The notes under the pieces were generated by a model. It made no database searches. It was not told where the DNA came from and worked only from the letters and a program-made list of their open reading frames with translations. A DNA stretch of 64,000 nt from contig ONBO01000002.1 in assembly GCA_900316125.1 (NCBI GenBank), forward strand, positions 1 to 64,000, read 5' to 3'. Positions 9,556 through 18,302 of the stretch are shown here, piece by piece (position 1 is the stretch's first letter; each line of letters starts with the position of its first letter). Source of the DNA: an uncultured Bacteroidales bacterium. GTDB lineage: Bacteria; Bacteroidota; Bacteroidia; Bacteroidales; Paludibacteraceae. Both the position numbers and the translations under genes were made by a program.

Positions 9556-10455
9556 ATGACCGAGTCTTATCATATCCCTGTTTTACTGCGTCAAAGCATT
9601 GATGCTCTTGACATCAGGGAGAACGGCGCCTATGCAGACCTCACCTTTGGAGGAGGCGGACACTCAAGAGCCATTCTCGAGCATCTGGGCAGGAACGGAA
9701 AACTCCTAGCATTTGACCAGGACAAAGACACCATGGCAAATATCCCATCTGATTCCCGTCTGCTCTTTGCACAGAGCAATTTCAGATACCTGAAGAACTT
9801 TTCAAAATATTACGGAGTACTGCCGCTTGACGGCATACTTGCTGATTTGGGCGTATCGTCGCACCACTTTGATGAATCTGAGAGAGGGTTCTCATTCAGA
9901 TTTGACGGTCCGCTTGACATGAGGATGAACCAGACGTCAGGCAAAACAGCAAGGGAGGTGGTGAACGGCTTTTCAGAAGCGGAGCTTGCTGATGTGCTTT
10001 TCTATTATGGGGAGCTTCAACAGGCAAGGCGCATAGCCTCAGCTATTGTAAAGCAGCGCCAGCAGAAAAGCATCGACACCATTTTTGAACTTGTGCAGGT
10101 GGTGGAGCGTTTCTGCGGACATGACAAGAAACGTGATCTGGCAAAGATATTCCAGGCCGTAAGAATAGAGGTGAATGACGAGCTTGAAGCTCTTAAAGAC
10201 ATGCTTAAAAGTACAAGCGAGGTATTGAGAAGTGGCGGCAGGCTTGTAGTTATAACATATCACTCTCTTGAGGACCGTCTTGTAAAGAATTTTATGAAGA
10301 GCGGAAACTTTGAGGGGCGCCTGCAGCAGGACTTTTACGGCAACATAACAGCACCGCTAAGGCCTATTGGCAAAGCAGTGGTTCCAGACAGTGAAGAGAT
10401 AGAGACCAACCCGCGTTCACGTAGCGCGAAACTCAGAATTGCAGAGAAAATATGA
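9556..10455 (+). CDS. rsmH: 16S rRNA (cytosine-1402 N4) methyltransferase RsmH
   Basis: This 299-residue SAM-dependent enzyme (formerly MraW) methylates N4 of C1402 in the ribosomal P site. The SAM-binding glycine loop is DLTFGGGGHS (residues 28-37), and DGILADLGVSSHHFD follows at about residue 95. The catalytic-region motif ITYHSLEDR and the C-terminal NPRSRSAKLR are intact, and the length is normal. The start codon follows the mraZ stop with no gap, and the end overlaps ftsL by 4 bp (ATGA), so translation is probably coupled. Confidence 0.95.
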   Translation: MTESYHIPVLLRQSIDALDIRENGAYADLTFGGGGHSRAILEHLGRNGKLLAFDQDKDTMANIPSDSRLLFAQSNFRYLKNFSKYYGVLPLDGILADLGVSSHHFDESERGFSFRFDGPLDMRMNQTSGKTAREVVNGFSEAELADVLFYYGELQQARRIASAIVKQRQQKSIDTIFELVQVVERFCGHDKKRDLAKIFQAVRIEVNDELEALKDMLKSTSEVLRSGGRLVVITYHSLEDRLVKNFMKSGNFEGRLQQDFYGNITAPLRPIGKAVVPDSEEIETNPRSRSAKLRIAEKI

Positions 10456-10820
10456 GCAAATTTTTCAGTAAATTATCAGAAAACAAAGCATTCAGCCAGT
10501 TCAAGTCTGTTACGCTGAAGGACTTTGCAAGCGGAAGAATTTTCCTAAACGAGTTTCTTCTAAGGCAAGGCAAACTGGTATTGCTCATAATTATGCTTAT
10601 ATTCTTTTACATGAACAACCGTATGGTATGTGAGAAGATGCTCCACAAGATAGATGATCTTAACAAGGAGCTCACAACAACCAAATATATGGCTATAATA
10701 ACGGAGACGGAGCTGCTTCAGGCAGGACGAGAGCAGGAGATTGAGAAGAGAATAGCAGAGAAGGGGCTTAACCTTATAGCGCTTGACATGCCTCCATACA
10801 TTGTAAAGGATAGTAAGTAA
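10452..10820 (+). CDS. ftsL: FtsL-like divisome protein
   Basis: This 122-residue bitopic membrane protein has a cytoplasmic N-terminus of about 40 residues, one transmembrane segment at about 41-55 (KLVLLIIMLIFFYM), and a periplasmic coiled-coil-like stretch from about 62 (KMLHKIDDLNKELTTTKY). Its place between rsmH and ftsI, its size and its topology identify it as FtsL, a partner of FtsQ and FtsB in activating FtsW/FtsI. Sequence similarity in this family is always weak, so position carries much of the call. It overlaps rsmH by 4 bp, and its stop codon shares a base with the ftsI start (TAATG). Confidence 0.82.
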   Translation: MSKFFSKLSENKAFSQFKSVTLKDFASGRIFLNEFLLRQGKLVLLIIMLIFFYMNNRMVCEKMLHKIDDLNKELTTTKYMAIITETELLQAGREQEIEKRIAEKGLNLIALDMPPYIVKDSK

Positions 10821-12922
10821 TGGCGTTTATTGTTATACTGGCTGTACTGGCTATACTGATTGTTATTATCGCAGTCTTTATAGTGAAAACCGAGGACGTG
10901 AAAACTTCAATGCTCCTACGTTTCAGCATAGTATACATTACAATGCTCGGCCTGGCGGTAATGATATGCGCGCAGGTCATTAAACTCCAGACCAGGGAGT
11001 ATGACAAACTCACACGCCTGCAACGCAAGGAGCAGACCGTACCAGACACAATAAAGGCCAGACGAGGTAATATTCTAAGTGATGACGGCCGCCTTATGGC
11101 AAGCTCAATGCCCACATATTTTCTTAACATGGACATGAGAGTGGAGGCGTTCAAGGTGATTGACAAGAAGAACGGCAAGACCTTTTTTGAAAACAACGTG
11201 GACTCTCTTGCCATGGCACTTTCAAATAAGTTTAAAGACAAGTCAGCTGCGGAGTACAGCAAGGAGCTAAGGACAGCCTACAGGCAAAAGAAGAGCGAGC
11301 ACAGACTTGTAAAGAAAACAGTCAAATACACTGATTACCTTGAGATTAAGCAATTCCCGATATTGCGTAGAGGGCAGATACAGGGAGGCTTCACCACTGA
11401 GGAGCGTATGATAAGGGTCAACCCGTTCGGCATTCTTGCCAAAAGAACAATTGGTGACATCTACGGCATAATGGAGAAAGGTGGCAAGAGCGGTCTTGAG
11501 AAATACTATGACAAAGAGCTGAAGGGTGAGAGCGGACTCAAGATAACCGAAAAGATGGCGGGCAAGAGAACAGACATTATTCTGAAACCAGCCACTGACG
11601 GCAAAGACATTGTAACCACCATAAATCTTAAGCTTCAGGAGACAACAGAGAGAGCCCTTATGGCGGAACTGGAGAAGGATCAGGCGGATTTTGGATGTGC
11701 GGTGCTCATGGAGGTTAAAACCGGCAGAATAAAGGCAATAGCAAACCTCAAACGCACGCCTTACGGATACAGAGAGGAGACAAACATAGCAGTGGGTTCA
11801 GAGATAGATCCAGGCTCCACATTCAAGACAGTATCCTTTTTAGTGGCTTTGGATGACGGGGTTATTGACACCACCACGGTTGTGAACACCGGCAACGGAA
11901 CATATCAGTTCGCCAACCGTGTTATGAAAGACTGGACCGTAGGCCGCAGACCAGGATTTGGAGTGATAGACGTGCCTACCGTAATGTACCAGTCATCAAA
12001 TGTGGGCGTGTCAGTACTGATAGACAAATATTACGGCTCTAACCCGCAGAAGTTCCTTGACTTGATACACGCCACCAAGATAGACACTCCGCTGAAACTG
12101 GAAATACCAGGACACGCCAGAGTGAAAATCAAGGACACAAGTGACAGAACATGGTCAAAGACCTCACTTCCGTGGATGTCAATAGGTTATGAGGTTGTAG
12201 TACCTCCTATTTTCACACTGATGTTCTATAATGCAATAGCAAACGGGGGCCGTATGATGAAGCCCACATTTGCTACTGAGATACGCGGTCCGCTTGACAC
12301 AGTGAGATATCTGGAACCAGTAGTGGTGAACGAAAAAATATGCAGCCAAGAGGCACTTGGCAAGATGCAGAAGATACTGGAGGGAGTGGTGACCAAGGGA
12401 ACCGCCAAGGCCGTGAAATCCAGGCTCTTCCCTATAGCAGGCAAGACCGGAACATCACAAATATTTGAGCATGGCAAAAACACAAACGCAGAGGGCAGAA
12501 CAAGGCATCAGATAACGTTCTGCGGATATTTCCCGGCAGACAACCCTATGTACTCCCTCATAGTTTACATACGTGAGCCAAAGGGGCCTGCATCAGCGGG
12601 CGGAATGTGTGGAAGTGTGTTCAGGACCATAGCAGAGAGAGCCTATATCCTTGGCGGCGGCGATGTCCCGTCATGGGCGCGAGACAGTATTGAGGATGCC
12701 ATTTCAGCAGAGCAGGCGGCGGCACAGGAGATGATTTTGCACAGTATTGATGATGATGTGATACCAGACCTCACAGACCTTACGGCGGCTGAGTCAATAT
12801 ACTTGCTTGAAACACTTGGCATAGAGGTGGAGATACATGGTTCAGGACGTGTCACAGAACAGTCAGTAAAGCCTGGCACAGAGGCTACAGAGGTAAAAAA
12901 GATAGTACTTACACTTAAATAA
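10820..12922 (+). CDS. ftsI: Division-specific transpeptidase FtsI (PBP3) with PASTA domain
   Basis: This 700-residue class B penicillin-binding protein cross-links septal peptidoglycan. The pedestal domain carries RRGNIL-type sequence (KARRGNILSDDGRLM). The transpeptidase motifs are S333-T-F-K336 (nucleophile Ser333), S392-S-N394 and K542-T-G544. Residues ~640-700 form a PASTA domain (VIPDLTDL...LETLGIEVE...VTEQSVKPG). Unusually there are two hydrophobic segments, about residues 2-22 and 31-50, where FtsI normally has one. The second looks like the usual anchor. The 10820 start is favoured by the 1-bp overlap with the ftsL stop. An internal start at Met31 (10910) would give the ordinary topology. 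Confidence 0.93.
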   Translation: MAFIVILAVLAILIVIIAVFIVKTEDVKTSMLLRFSIVYITMLGLAVMICAQVIKLQTREYDKLTRLQRKEQTVPDTIKARRGNILSDDGRLMASSMPTYFLNMDMRVEAFKVIDKKNGKTFFENNVDSLAMALSNKFKDKSAAEYSKELRTAYRQKKSEHRLVKKTVKYTDYLEIKQFPILRRGQIQGGFTTEERMIRVNPFGILAKRTIGDIYGIMEKGGKSGLEKYYDKELKGESGLKITEKMAGKRTDIILKPATDGKDIVTTINLKLQETTERALMAELEKDQADFGCAVLMEVKTGRIKAIANLKRTPYGYREETNIAVGSEIDPGSTFKTVSFLVALDDGVIDTTTVVNTGNGTYQFANRVMKDWTVGRRPGFGVIDVPTVMYQSSNVGVSVLIDKYYGSNPQKFLDLIHATKIDTPLKLEIPGHARVKIKDTSDRTWSKTSLPWMSIGYEVVVPPIFTLMFYNAIANGGRMMKPTFATEIRGPLDTVRYLEPVVVNEKICSQEALGKMQKILEGVVTKGTAKAVKSRLFPIAGKTGTSQIFEHGKNTNAEGRTRHQITFCGYFPADNPMYSLIVYIREPKGPASAGGMCGSVFRTIAERAYILGGGDVPSWARDSIEDAISAEQAAAQEMILHSIDDDVIPDLTDLTAAESIYLLETLGIEVEIHGSGRVTEQSVKPGTEATEVKKIVLTLK

Positions 12923-12929
12923 ATATTAA

Positions 12930-14396
12930 ATGATACTTGCTCAGCTCATAGAGGAACTTGACGTCAAGAAGGTCTGCGGAACTCTTGACAAGGAGATAAG
13001 CGGCGTATGCTTTGATTCACGTAAGGCGGCGCCAGGAGCTCTCTTCACAGCCGTAAAGGGCACAGTAAGTGACGGCAGTGAGTACATTGATGCAGCCATT
13101 AAGGCGGGAGCCTCAGCTGTTATATGCTCCGCTATGCCAGCCACACTAAACCCCGATGTCACCTACATTACTGTAGCAGACACATCGGAGGCGCTTGGAG
13201 AGGTGGCATCGGCGTACTATGGGCACCCTTCAGAGAGAATGATTGTGGTGGGAGTAACCGGCACAAACGGCAAGACCACCATAGCCACCCTACTCTATAA
13301 GCTGTTCAAGAAACTTGGGCACAAGACAGGACTGCTCTCCACCGTGTGCAACATGATAGATGATGAGGAGGTGCCAAGCACACACACCACCCCTGACCCT
13401 GTGGAGCTTAACTCTCTCATGGCCAAGATGGTGGAAAGAGGCTGTTCAAGAGTCTTCATGGAGGTAAGCAGCCACGCCATAGACCAGAAACGTATAGCAG
13501 GCCTCTGGTTTGACGGAGCCATATTCACAAACCTCACCCGTGACCACCTTGACTATCACAAAACCATGGAGGCTTACCTCAAAGCTAAAAAGAGTTTCTT
13601 TGACAACCTGCCTGCCACGGCGTTCGCACTTACAAACATTGATGACCGTAACGGCATGGTGATGTTGCAGAACACCAAGGCTAACAAGTACACCTATAGT
13701 GTTACATCACTGGCAGACTTTAAGTGCAAGATTAAGGAGCACAGCTTTGAGGGTATGCTGTTAAGCATAAACAACATAGAGGCGTCACTTGGATTTGTGG
13801 GACGTTTTAACGCCTCTAACCTTACAGCGGTTTACGGCGCAGCCTATCTGCTGCAGGTAAAGCCACAGGAGATTATGGTGGCGCTTAGCGCACTCTCACC
13901 AGTATCTGGCAGATTCCAGAAGGTGGTTAGCGCTGACGGCAAACTGGCCATTGTGGACTACGCCCACACCCCTGACGCACTTGACAATGTTATAGACACT
14001 ATAAATGACATACGTCTTGAGAACCCTAAATACGGCAGACTCATTACGGTGGTTGGCTGCGGCGGCAACCGTGACAAAGGCAAACGCCCTGTCATGGCTA
14101 AGATAGCAGCACAGAAGAGTGACAACGTAATTCTGACATCTGACAACCCACGCTTTGAGAACCCGTCTGACATTCTCAGTGACATGACTGCAGGACTTGA
14201 TGAGAAACTGATGAAGAAAGTCATTGTCATAGAGAACCGTGAGCAGGCTATAAAGACAGCCCGCACCATGGCCGCCGCAAATGACATTGTTCTTATTGCA
14301 GGCAAGGGCCATGAGACATACCAGGATGTACAAGGGGTGAAGCATCATTTTGATGATCGGGAGATATGGGGAACCGGTAAATCGGTGACGTGTTGA
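12930..14396 (+). CDS. murE: UDP-MurNAc-tripeptide synthetase MurE (meso-DAP adding)
   Basis: This 488-residue cytoplasmic Mur ligase adds the third residue to UDP-MurNAc-L-Ala-D-Glu. The ATP loop is GVTGTNGKTT (about residues 107-116), TTPDP lies in the substrate-binding region, and DNPR (about residue 405) is the motif that selects meso-diaminopimelate, so the peptidoglycan should be of the DAP type. The C-terminus is odd: after HHFDDRE the protein ends IWGTGKSVTC, read from a short intergenic repeat (14376-14447) rather than a usual MurE tail. It starts 7 bp after ftsI. Confidence 0.95.
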   Translation: MILAQLIEELDVKKVCGTLDKEISGVCFDSRKAAPGALFTAVKGTVSDGSEYIDAAIKAGASAVICSAMPATLNPDVTYITVADTSEALGEVASAYYGHPSERMIVVGVTGTNGKTTIATLLYKLFKKLGHKTGLLSTVCNMIDDEEVPSTHTTPDPVELNSLMAKMVERGCSRVFMEVSSHAIDQKRIAGLWFDGAIFTNLTRDHLDYHKTMEAYLKAKKSFFDNLPATAFALTNIDDRNGMVMLQNTKANKYTYSVTSLADFKCKIKEHSFEGMLLSINNIEASLGFVGRFNASNLTAVYGAAYLLQVKPQEIMVALSALSPVSGRFQKVVSADGKLAIVDYAHTPDALDNVIDTINDIRLENPKYGRLITVVGCGGNRDKGKRPVMAKIAAQKSDNVILTSDNPRFENPSDILSDMTAGLDEKLMKKVIVIENREQAIKTARTMAAANDIVLIAGKGHETYQDVQGVKHHFDDREIWGTGKSVTC

Positions 14397-14447
14397 TGAA
14401 CACGAAGTGTGAATAACCAGTAAATCGATTAAACGATTAAACAACAT
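14376..14447 (+). repeat. Short repeat element at the murE 3' end / murE-mraY gap
   Basis: This stretch holds GACGTGTTGATGAAC (also at 34123-34137), then AGTAAATCGATTAAACG and a second ATTAAACG. A related run of three CGATTAAA units lies between ftsW and murG. The element supplies the last codons of murE and its stop, and fills most of the 54-bp gap before mraY. No promoter or terminator is evident. Confidence 0.6.
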
Positions 14448-14450
14448 AAA

Positions 14451-15677
14451 ATGCTATACTATTTATTCAGATTCATACATGAAGCGTTCAGCCTGCCAGG
14501 CTCAGGACTGTACAGCTATGTGTCATTCCGTGCTCCTCTCACATTTGTAACAGCCATCTTCATATCTATGATTATTGGCAAGCATATCATCAAGTATCTG
14601 CAAAAGAAGCAGATAGGTGAGAGCATCCGTGACCTTGGCCTTGAGGGCCAACTAAGCAAGAAGGGCACCCCCACAATGGGCGGCGTGATAATAATCATAG
14701 CCATACTGATCCCATGTCTGCTCTTCGGCCGTCTGCGTAACATCTATCTTCTGCTCATGATGCTAACCACCGTATGGTTAGGAGCACTTGGGTTTGCAGA
14801 TGACTACATCAAAGTGTTCAAGAAGAACAAGGAGGGTATGCCAGGCAAGGTTAAGATAGCAGGTCAGATAGGACTCGGACTTATAGTGGGTCTGACTCTC
14901 TTCCTAAGCCCTGAGGCTGTGGTTATTGAGAACCCTAAAGGCCTTACAAAAGCTGACGTGGAGCATGTGGAGCGCTTAGGTGATGACCATGTGTCAAAAT
15001 CAACCAAGACCACCATCCCGTTTGTTAAGAATAATAACCTTGACTACGCCGATATAGTGGCATTCATGGGTGAGCATAAGCAGACTGCGGCATGGATTCT
15101 GTTTGTGATAGTTACAATATTTGTAATAACCGCCACATCAAACGGCGCCAACCTCACTGACGGTCTTGACGGACTGGCGGCGGGTACGTCAAGTATAATT
15201 GGGGCGGCACTGGCGGTACTGGCGTATGTGTCAAGTAACCTTGTATTTGCAAACTACCTGAACATAATGTTTGTACCAGGCAGTGACGAGCTTGTGGTCT
15301 ACGCATCGGCGTTCATGGGGGCTATGGTAGGATTCCTGTGGTTCAACTCATTCCCTGCCCAGGTATTCATGGGTGACACCGGCAGCCTTACAATAGGCGG
15401 TATAATAGCTGTGTTCAGCATAATAATACACAAGGAGCTTCTGCTCCCGGTTCTGTGCGGAATATTCCTTGTAGAGGACCTGTCTGTAATGCTACAGGTT
15501 TCATATTTCAAATATACAAAGAAAAAATATGGTGAGGGCAGACGTATTCTGCTCATGTCACCACTCCATCACCACTTCCAGAAAAAAGGCATACATGAGG
15601 CCAAGATTGTAACCCGCTTCTGGATTGTGGGAATAGCACTTGCAGTATTCACAATTCTAACTCTGAAAATCAGATGA
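14451..15677 (+). CDS. mraY: Phospho-MurNAc-pentapeptide translocase MraY
   Basis: This 408-residue polytopic membrane enzyme transfers phospho-MurNAc-pentapeptide to undecaprenyl phosphate, giving lipid I. About ten transmembrane segments can be traced. Active-site motifs are present: KKGTPTMGG near residue 70, FADDYIK near 118, [10 protein letters not shown] near 236 and MSPLHHHF near the C-terminus. The ~60-residue loop between about 155 and 215 is longer than in Escherichia coli, as is common in this phylum. It follows murE after a 54-bp repeat-filled gap and overlaps murD by 4 bp (ATGA). Confidence 0.95.
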   Translation: MLYYLFRFIHEAFSLPGSGLYSYVSFRAPLTFVTAIFISMIIGKHIIKYLQKKQIGESIRDLGLEGQLSKKGTPTMGGVIIIIAILIPCLLFGRLRNIYLLLMMLTTVWLGALGFADDYIKVFKKNKEGMPGKVKIAGQIGLGLIVGLTLFLSPEAVVIENPKGLTKADVEHVERLGDDHVSKSTKTTIPFVKNNNLDYADIVAFMGEHKQTAAWILFVIVTIFVITATSNGANLTDGLDGLAAGTSSIIGAALAVLAYVSSNLVFANYLNIMFVPGSDELVVYASAFMGAMVGFLWFNSFPAQVFMGDTGSLTIGGIIAVFSIIIHKELLLPVLCGIFLVEDLSVMLQVSYFKYTKKKYGEGRRILLMSPLHHHFQKKGIHEAKIVTRFWIVGIALAVFTILTLKIR

Positions 15678-17011
15678 CAAACAAAAAAATTGTAGTATTA
15701 GGCGGTGGCGAGAGCGGCTCAGGAGCTGCAGTACTTGCCAAAGTGAAAGGATTTGACGTATTCCTGTCAGATTCAGGAATGATAAAGCCAAATTACAAGG
15801 AGCTTCTCAACAAATATGATATTGAGTGGGAGGAGGGAAGCCATACAGAAGAGCGTATACTCAAGGCTGATGAGATAATAAAGAGCCCTGGCATACCAGA
15901 GAAGGCTCCGCTTATTCAGAAGCTGCGTGCACTTGGCACGCCCGTGATATCTGAGATAGAGTTTGCCGGCCGCTATAACAAGGCCAAGACTGTCTGCATT
16001 ACCGGTAGTAACGGTAAGACAACAACCACCATGCTTACATATCACATTCTGCAGAAGGCAGGGCTTAATGTGGGTCTGGCAGGTAACGTGGGTAAGAGTT
16101 TCGCCTTGCAAGTGGCTGAAAATGATTATGATTATTATGTTATAGAGCTGAGCAGTTTCCAACTTGACGGCATGTATGACTTCAAAGCCGATATCGCCGT
16201 GCTGCTTAATATAACACCTGACCATCTGGACCGCTATGAGTATAAGTTCCAGAACTACATAGACGCCAAGATGCGTATAACTCAGAACCAGACAAAGGAT
16301 GACGTATTCATCTACTGGAACGACGATGAAAACATCCGCCGCAGCCTTTCAGGCATAGTGAGCGAGGCGCGCAAGGCTCCTTTCTCTCTGAAGAAAAGCA
16401 GCGATACAAAGGCCTACATAGAGGCTGACAAACTCACAATCCAACGTGATGACAGTTTCTTCAGCATTAGCGTGAGTGACCTCTCTTTGAAGGGCACGCA
16501 TAACATCTATAACTCAATGGCAGCTGCCCTTTCTGCGTCAGCTCTCTATATAAAGAATGATGACATACGTGCGTCACTTCAAGATTTTGAGGGTGTGGAG
16601 CACAGGCTGGAGCCGGTGGCAAAGGTAAAGGGCGTGCTTTATGTAAATGACTCTAAGGCTACTAACGTAAATTCATGCTGGTATGCCCTTGAGAGCATGA
16701 AGACACCTGTTGTTCTCATACTTGGCGGTACAGATAAAGGTAATGACTACTCTGAGATTCTACCGCTTGTAGAGAAGAAGGTGCGTTCACTGGTGTTCAT
16801 GGGCAAGGACAATTCCAAGCTGGAGAAGTTCTTTGCGGGTGTGAAGCCTTATGTTAGCGTAAGCTCTATGGAGGATGCAATACAGGAGTGCTACAAGGCG
16901 GCTGAGAGCGGTGACACCGTACTGCTTTCACCATGCTGTGCAAGTTTTGACCTATTCAAGAACTATGAGGACAGAGGCCGTCTTTTCAAAGAGGCCGTAA
17001 GGAACCTGTAA
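15674..17011 (+). CDS. murD: UDP-MurNAc-L-alanine:D-glutamate ligase MurD
   Basis: This 445-residue cytoplasmic Mur ligase adds D-glutamate. It has an N-terminal Rossmann-like fold ([12 protein letters not shown]), ATP loop [12 protein letters not shown] (about residues 106-117), [10 protein letters not shown], and a C-terminal domain with VILGGTDKG and [10 protein letters not shown], all standard for MurD. It overlaps the mraY stop by 4 bp and lies 5 bp before ftsW, so the genes are co-transcribed. Confidence 0.95.
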   Translation: MTNKKIVVLGGGESGSGAAVLAKVKGFDVFLSDSGMIKPNYKELLNKYDIEWEEGSHTEERILKADEIIKSPGIPEKAPLIQKLRALGTPVISEIEFAGRYNKAKTVCITGSNGKTTTTMLTYHILQKAGLNVGLAGNVGKSFALQVAENDYDYYVIELSSFQLDGMYDFKADIAVLLNITPDHLDRYEYKFQNYIDAKMRITQNQTKDDVFIYWNDDENIRRSLSGIVSEARKAPFSLKKSSDTKAYIEADKLTIQRDDSFFSISVSDLSLKGTHNIYNSMAAALSASALYIKNDDIRASLQDFEGVEHRLEPVAKVKGVLYVNDSKATNVNSCWYALESMKTPVVLILGGTDKGNDYSEILPLVEKKVRSLVFMGKDNSKLEKFFAGVKPYVSVSSMEDAIQECYKAAESGDTVLLSPCCASFDLFKNYEDRGRLFKEAVRNL

Positions 17012-17016
17012 AATAG

Positions 17017-18291
17017 ATGAGAGACTTTCTTAAAAGCGTATTCAAGGGTAATCCGGCGTTATGGGCGGTAATCTTTATACTGATTACCATATCGGTGGTG
17101 CTTATGTTCAGTGCTATAAGCTCTGTGGCATATAAGTACACCAACTACCTGGACCCGTTCTACGGCCACGTCAAGCACCTGGTGTTTGGTGTGACCGCCA
17201 TGCTCATTATGAGCAGAATACCCTACCGCATTTTAAGAAGGATATATGTGGTGCTGCTCCCTATTACGGTGATAGTGCTTTTCATAACGCCATACATAGG
17301 TGTTACGCTTAACGGCGGTACAAGAGCCATACGTATAGCCGGATTTGACGTCCAGCCGCAGGAGTTTGCAAAACTGTTCGTGATAATGTTTCTGGCTGAC
17401 ATACTCTCAGTCTATCAGCAGAACAGCACACGCACTGACATAAGCGAGGATGAGAGAAAGGCCAATGAGAAGACCTATTTCTGGGCTATTCTGGGAGTGG
17501 TGGCGGTAACAATACTGCCTATCGCCGTGCAGAACTTCTCCACCGCCATTATGATAGCTCTGCTCACATTCATTATGATGATAGTGGGCCGTGTGAACTG
17601 GAGACGAATGGCAGTACTTACAGGCACAACACTGGGTGTGGGCATACTGGTTATAGTCATACTGGTCAACCTACCGCAGTCTGTCAATGAAAAGCTGCCA
17701 GGGCACATGTCATCAATAAAAGGGCGTATTGAGAGGGCCATGGATGATATAAGGACACCTGATGACAAGAAGGTATATAAAATCACTGATGAGAACCGCC
17801 AGCCGATGCATGCAAAAATAGCAATTGCAAACGGACGTATTCCGTCAGGACCTGGCAACAGTATCCAGAGGGACTATCTGCCGCTGGCATTCTCTGATTT
17901 CATATTCGCAATACTGATTGAAGAGTCCGGCTGGTTCGGGATAATACTCACCATGCTGTCATACCTTTCAATACTGTTTATTGCCGGCACAATACTATAC
18001 AAGAGTGAGAAGATATATCCGTCACTGCTGGCAATAGGCCTTTGCACCATGATAGTGATGCAGGCCATGATAAGCATGTGTGTGGCTGTGGGACTGGGGC
18101 CTGTAACAGGACAGCCTCTCCCGCTCATAAGCCGAGGCGGCTCCTCAATACTGATGACCTGCATAATGCTGGGCATAGTTTTGAGCATAAGCAGAAGCAT
18201 ATACATACAGCGCGAAGCCAAAAAAGAGGATACAAACAGTGAATCGATGAATCGGACAACTGGTGAAACGATTAAACGATTAAACGATTAA
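17017..18291 (+). CDS. ftsW: Septal peptidoglycan glycosyltransferase FtsW
   Basis: This 424-residue SEDS-family membrane protein polymerises lipid II during septation together with FtsI. About ten transmembrane helices can be followed. SEDS landmarks are LNGGTRAIRI, VQPQEFAKL, the long extracytoplasmic loop with NGRIPSGPGNS, and GQPLPLISRGGSS near the C-terminus. The last ~20 residues (SMNRTTGETIKRLND) are written by the ATTAAACG repeat element at 18239-18297 and are probably not conserved. The gene is 5 bp from murD and 11 bp from murG/murC. Confidence 0.94.
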   Translation: MRDFLKSVFKGNPALWAVIFILITISVVLMFSAISSVAYKYTNYLDPFYGHVKHLVFGVTAMLIMSRIPYRILRRIYVVLLPITVIVLFITPYIGVTLNGGTRAIRIAGFDVQPQEFAKLFVIMFLADILSVYQQNSTRTDISEDERKANEKTYFWAILGVVAVTILPIAVQNFSTAIMIALLTFIMMIVGRVNWRRMAVLTGTTLGVGILVIVILVNLPQSVNEKLPGHMSSIKGRIERAMDDIRTPDDKKVYKITDENRQPMHAKIAIANGRIPSGPGNSIQRDYLPLAFSDFIFAILIEESGWFGIILTMLSYLSILFIAGTILYKSEKIYPSLLAIGLCTMIVMQAMISMCVAVGLGPVTGQPLPLISRGGSSILMTCIMLGIVLSISRSIYIQREAKKEDTNSESMNRTTGETIKRLND

Positions 18292-18297
18292 ACGAAA
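18239..18297 (+). repeat. ATTAAACG repeat at the ftsW 3' end
   Basis: CGATTAAA is repeated three times in tandem (18270-18293), preceded by GTGAATCGATGAATCGG and ACTGGTGAAA. It resembles the murE-mraY element, shares its position at a gene 3' end, and encodes the ftsW tail. Confidence 0.6.
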
Positions 18298-18302
18298 ATA
18301 AT

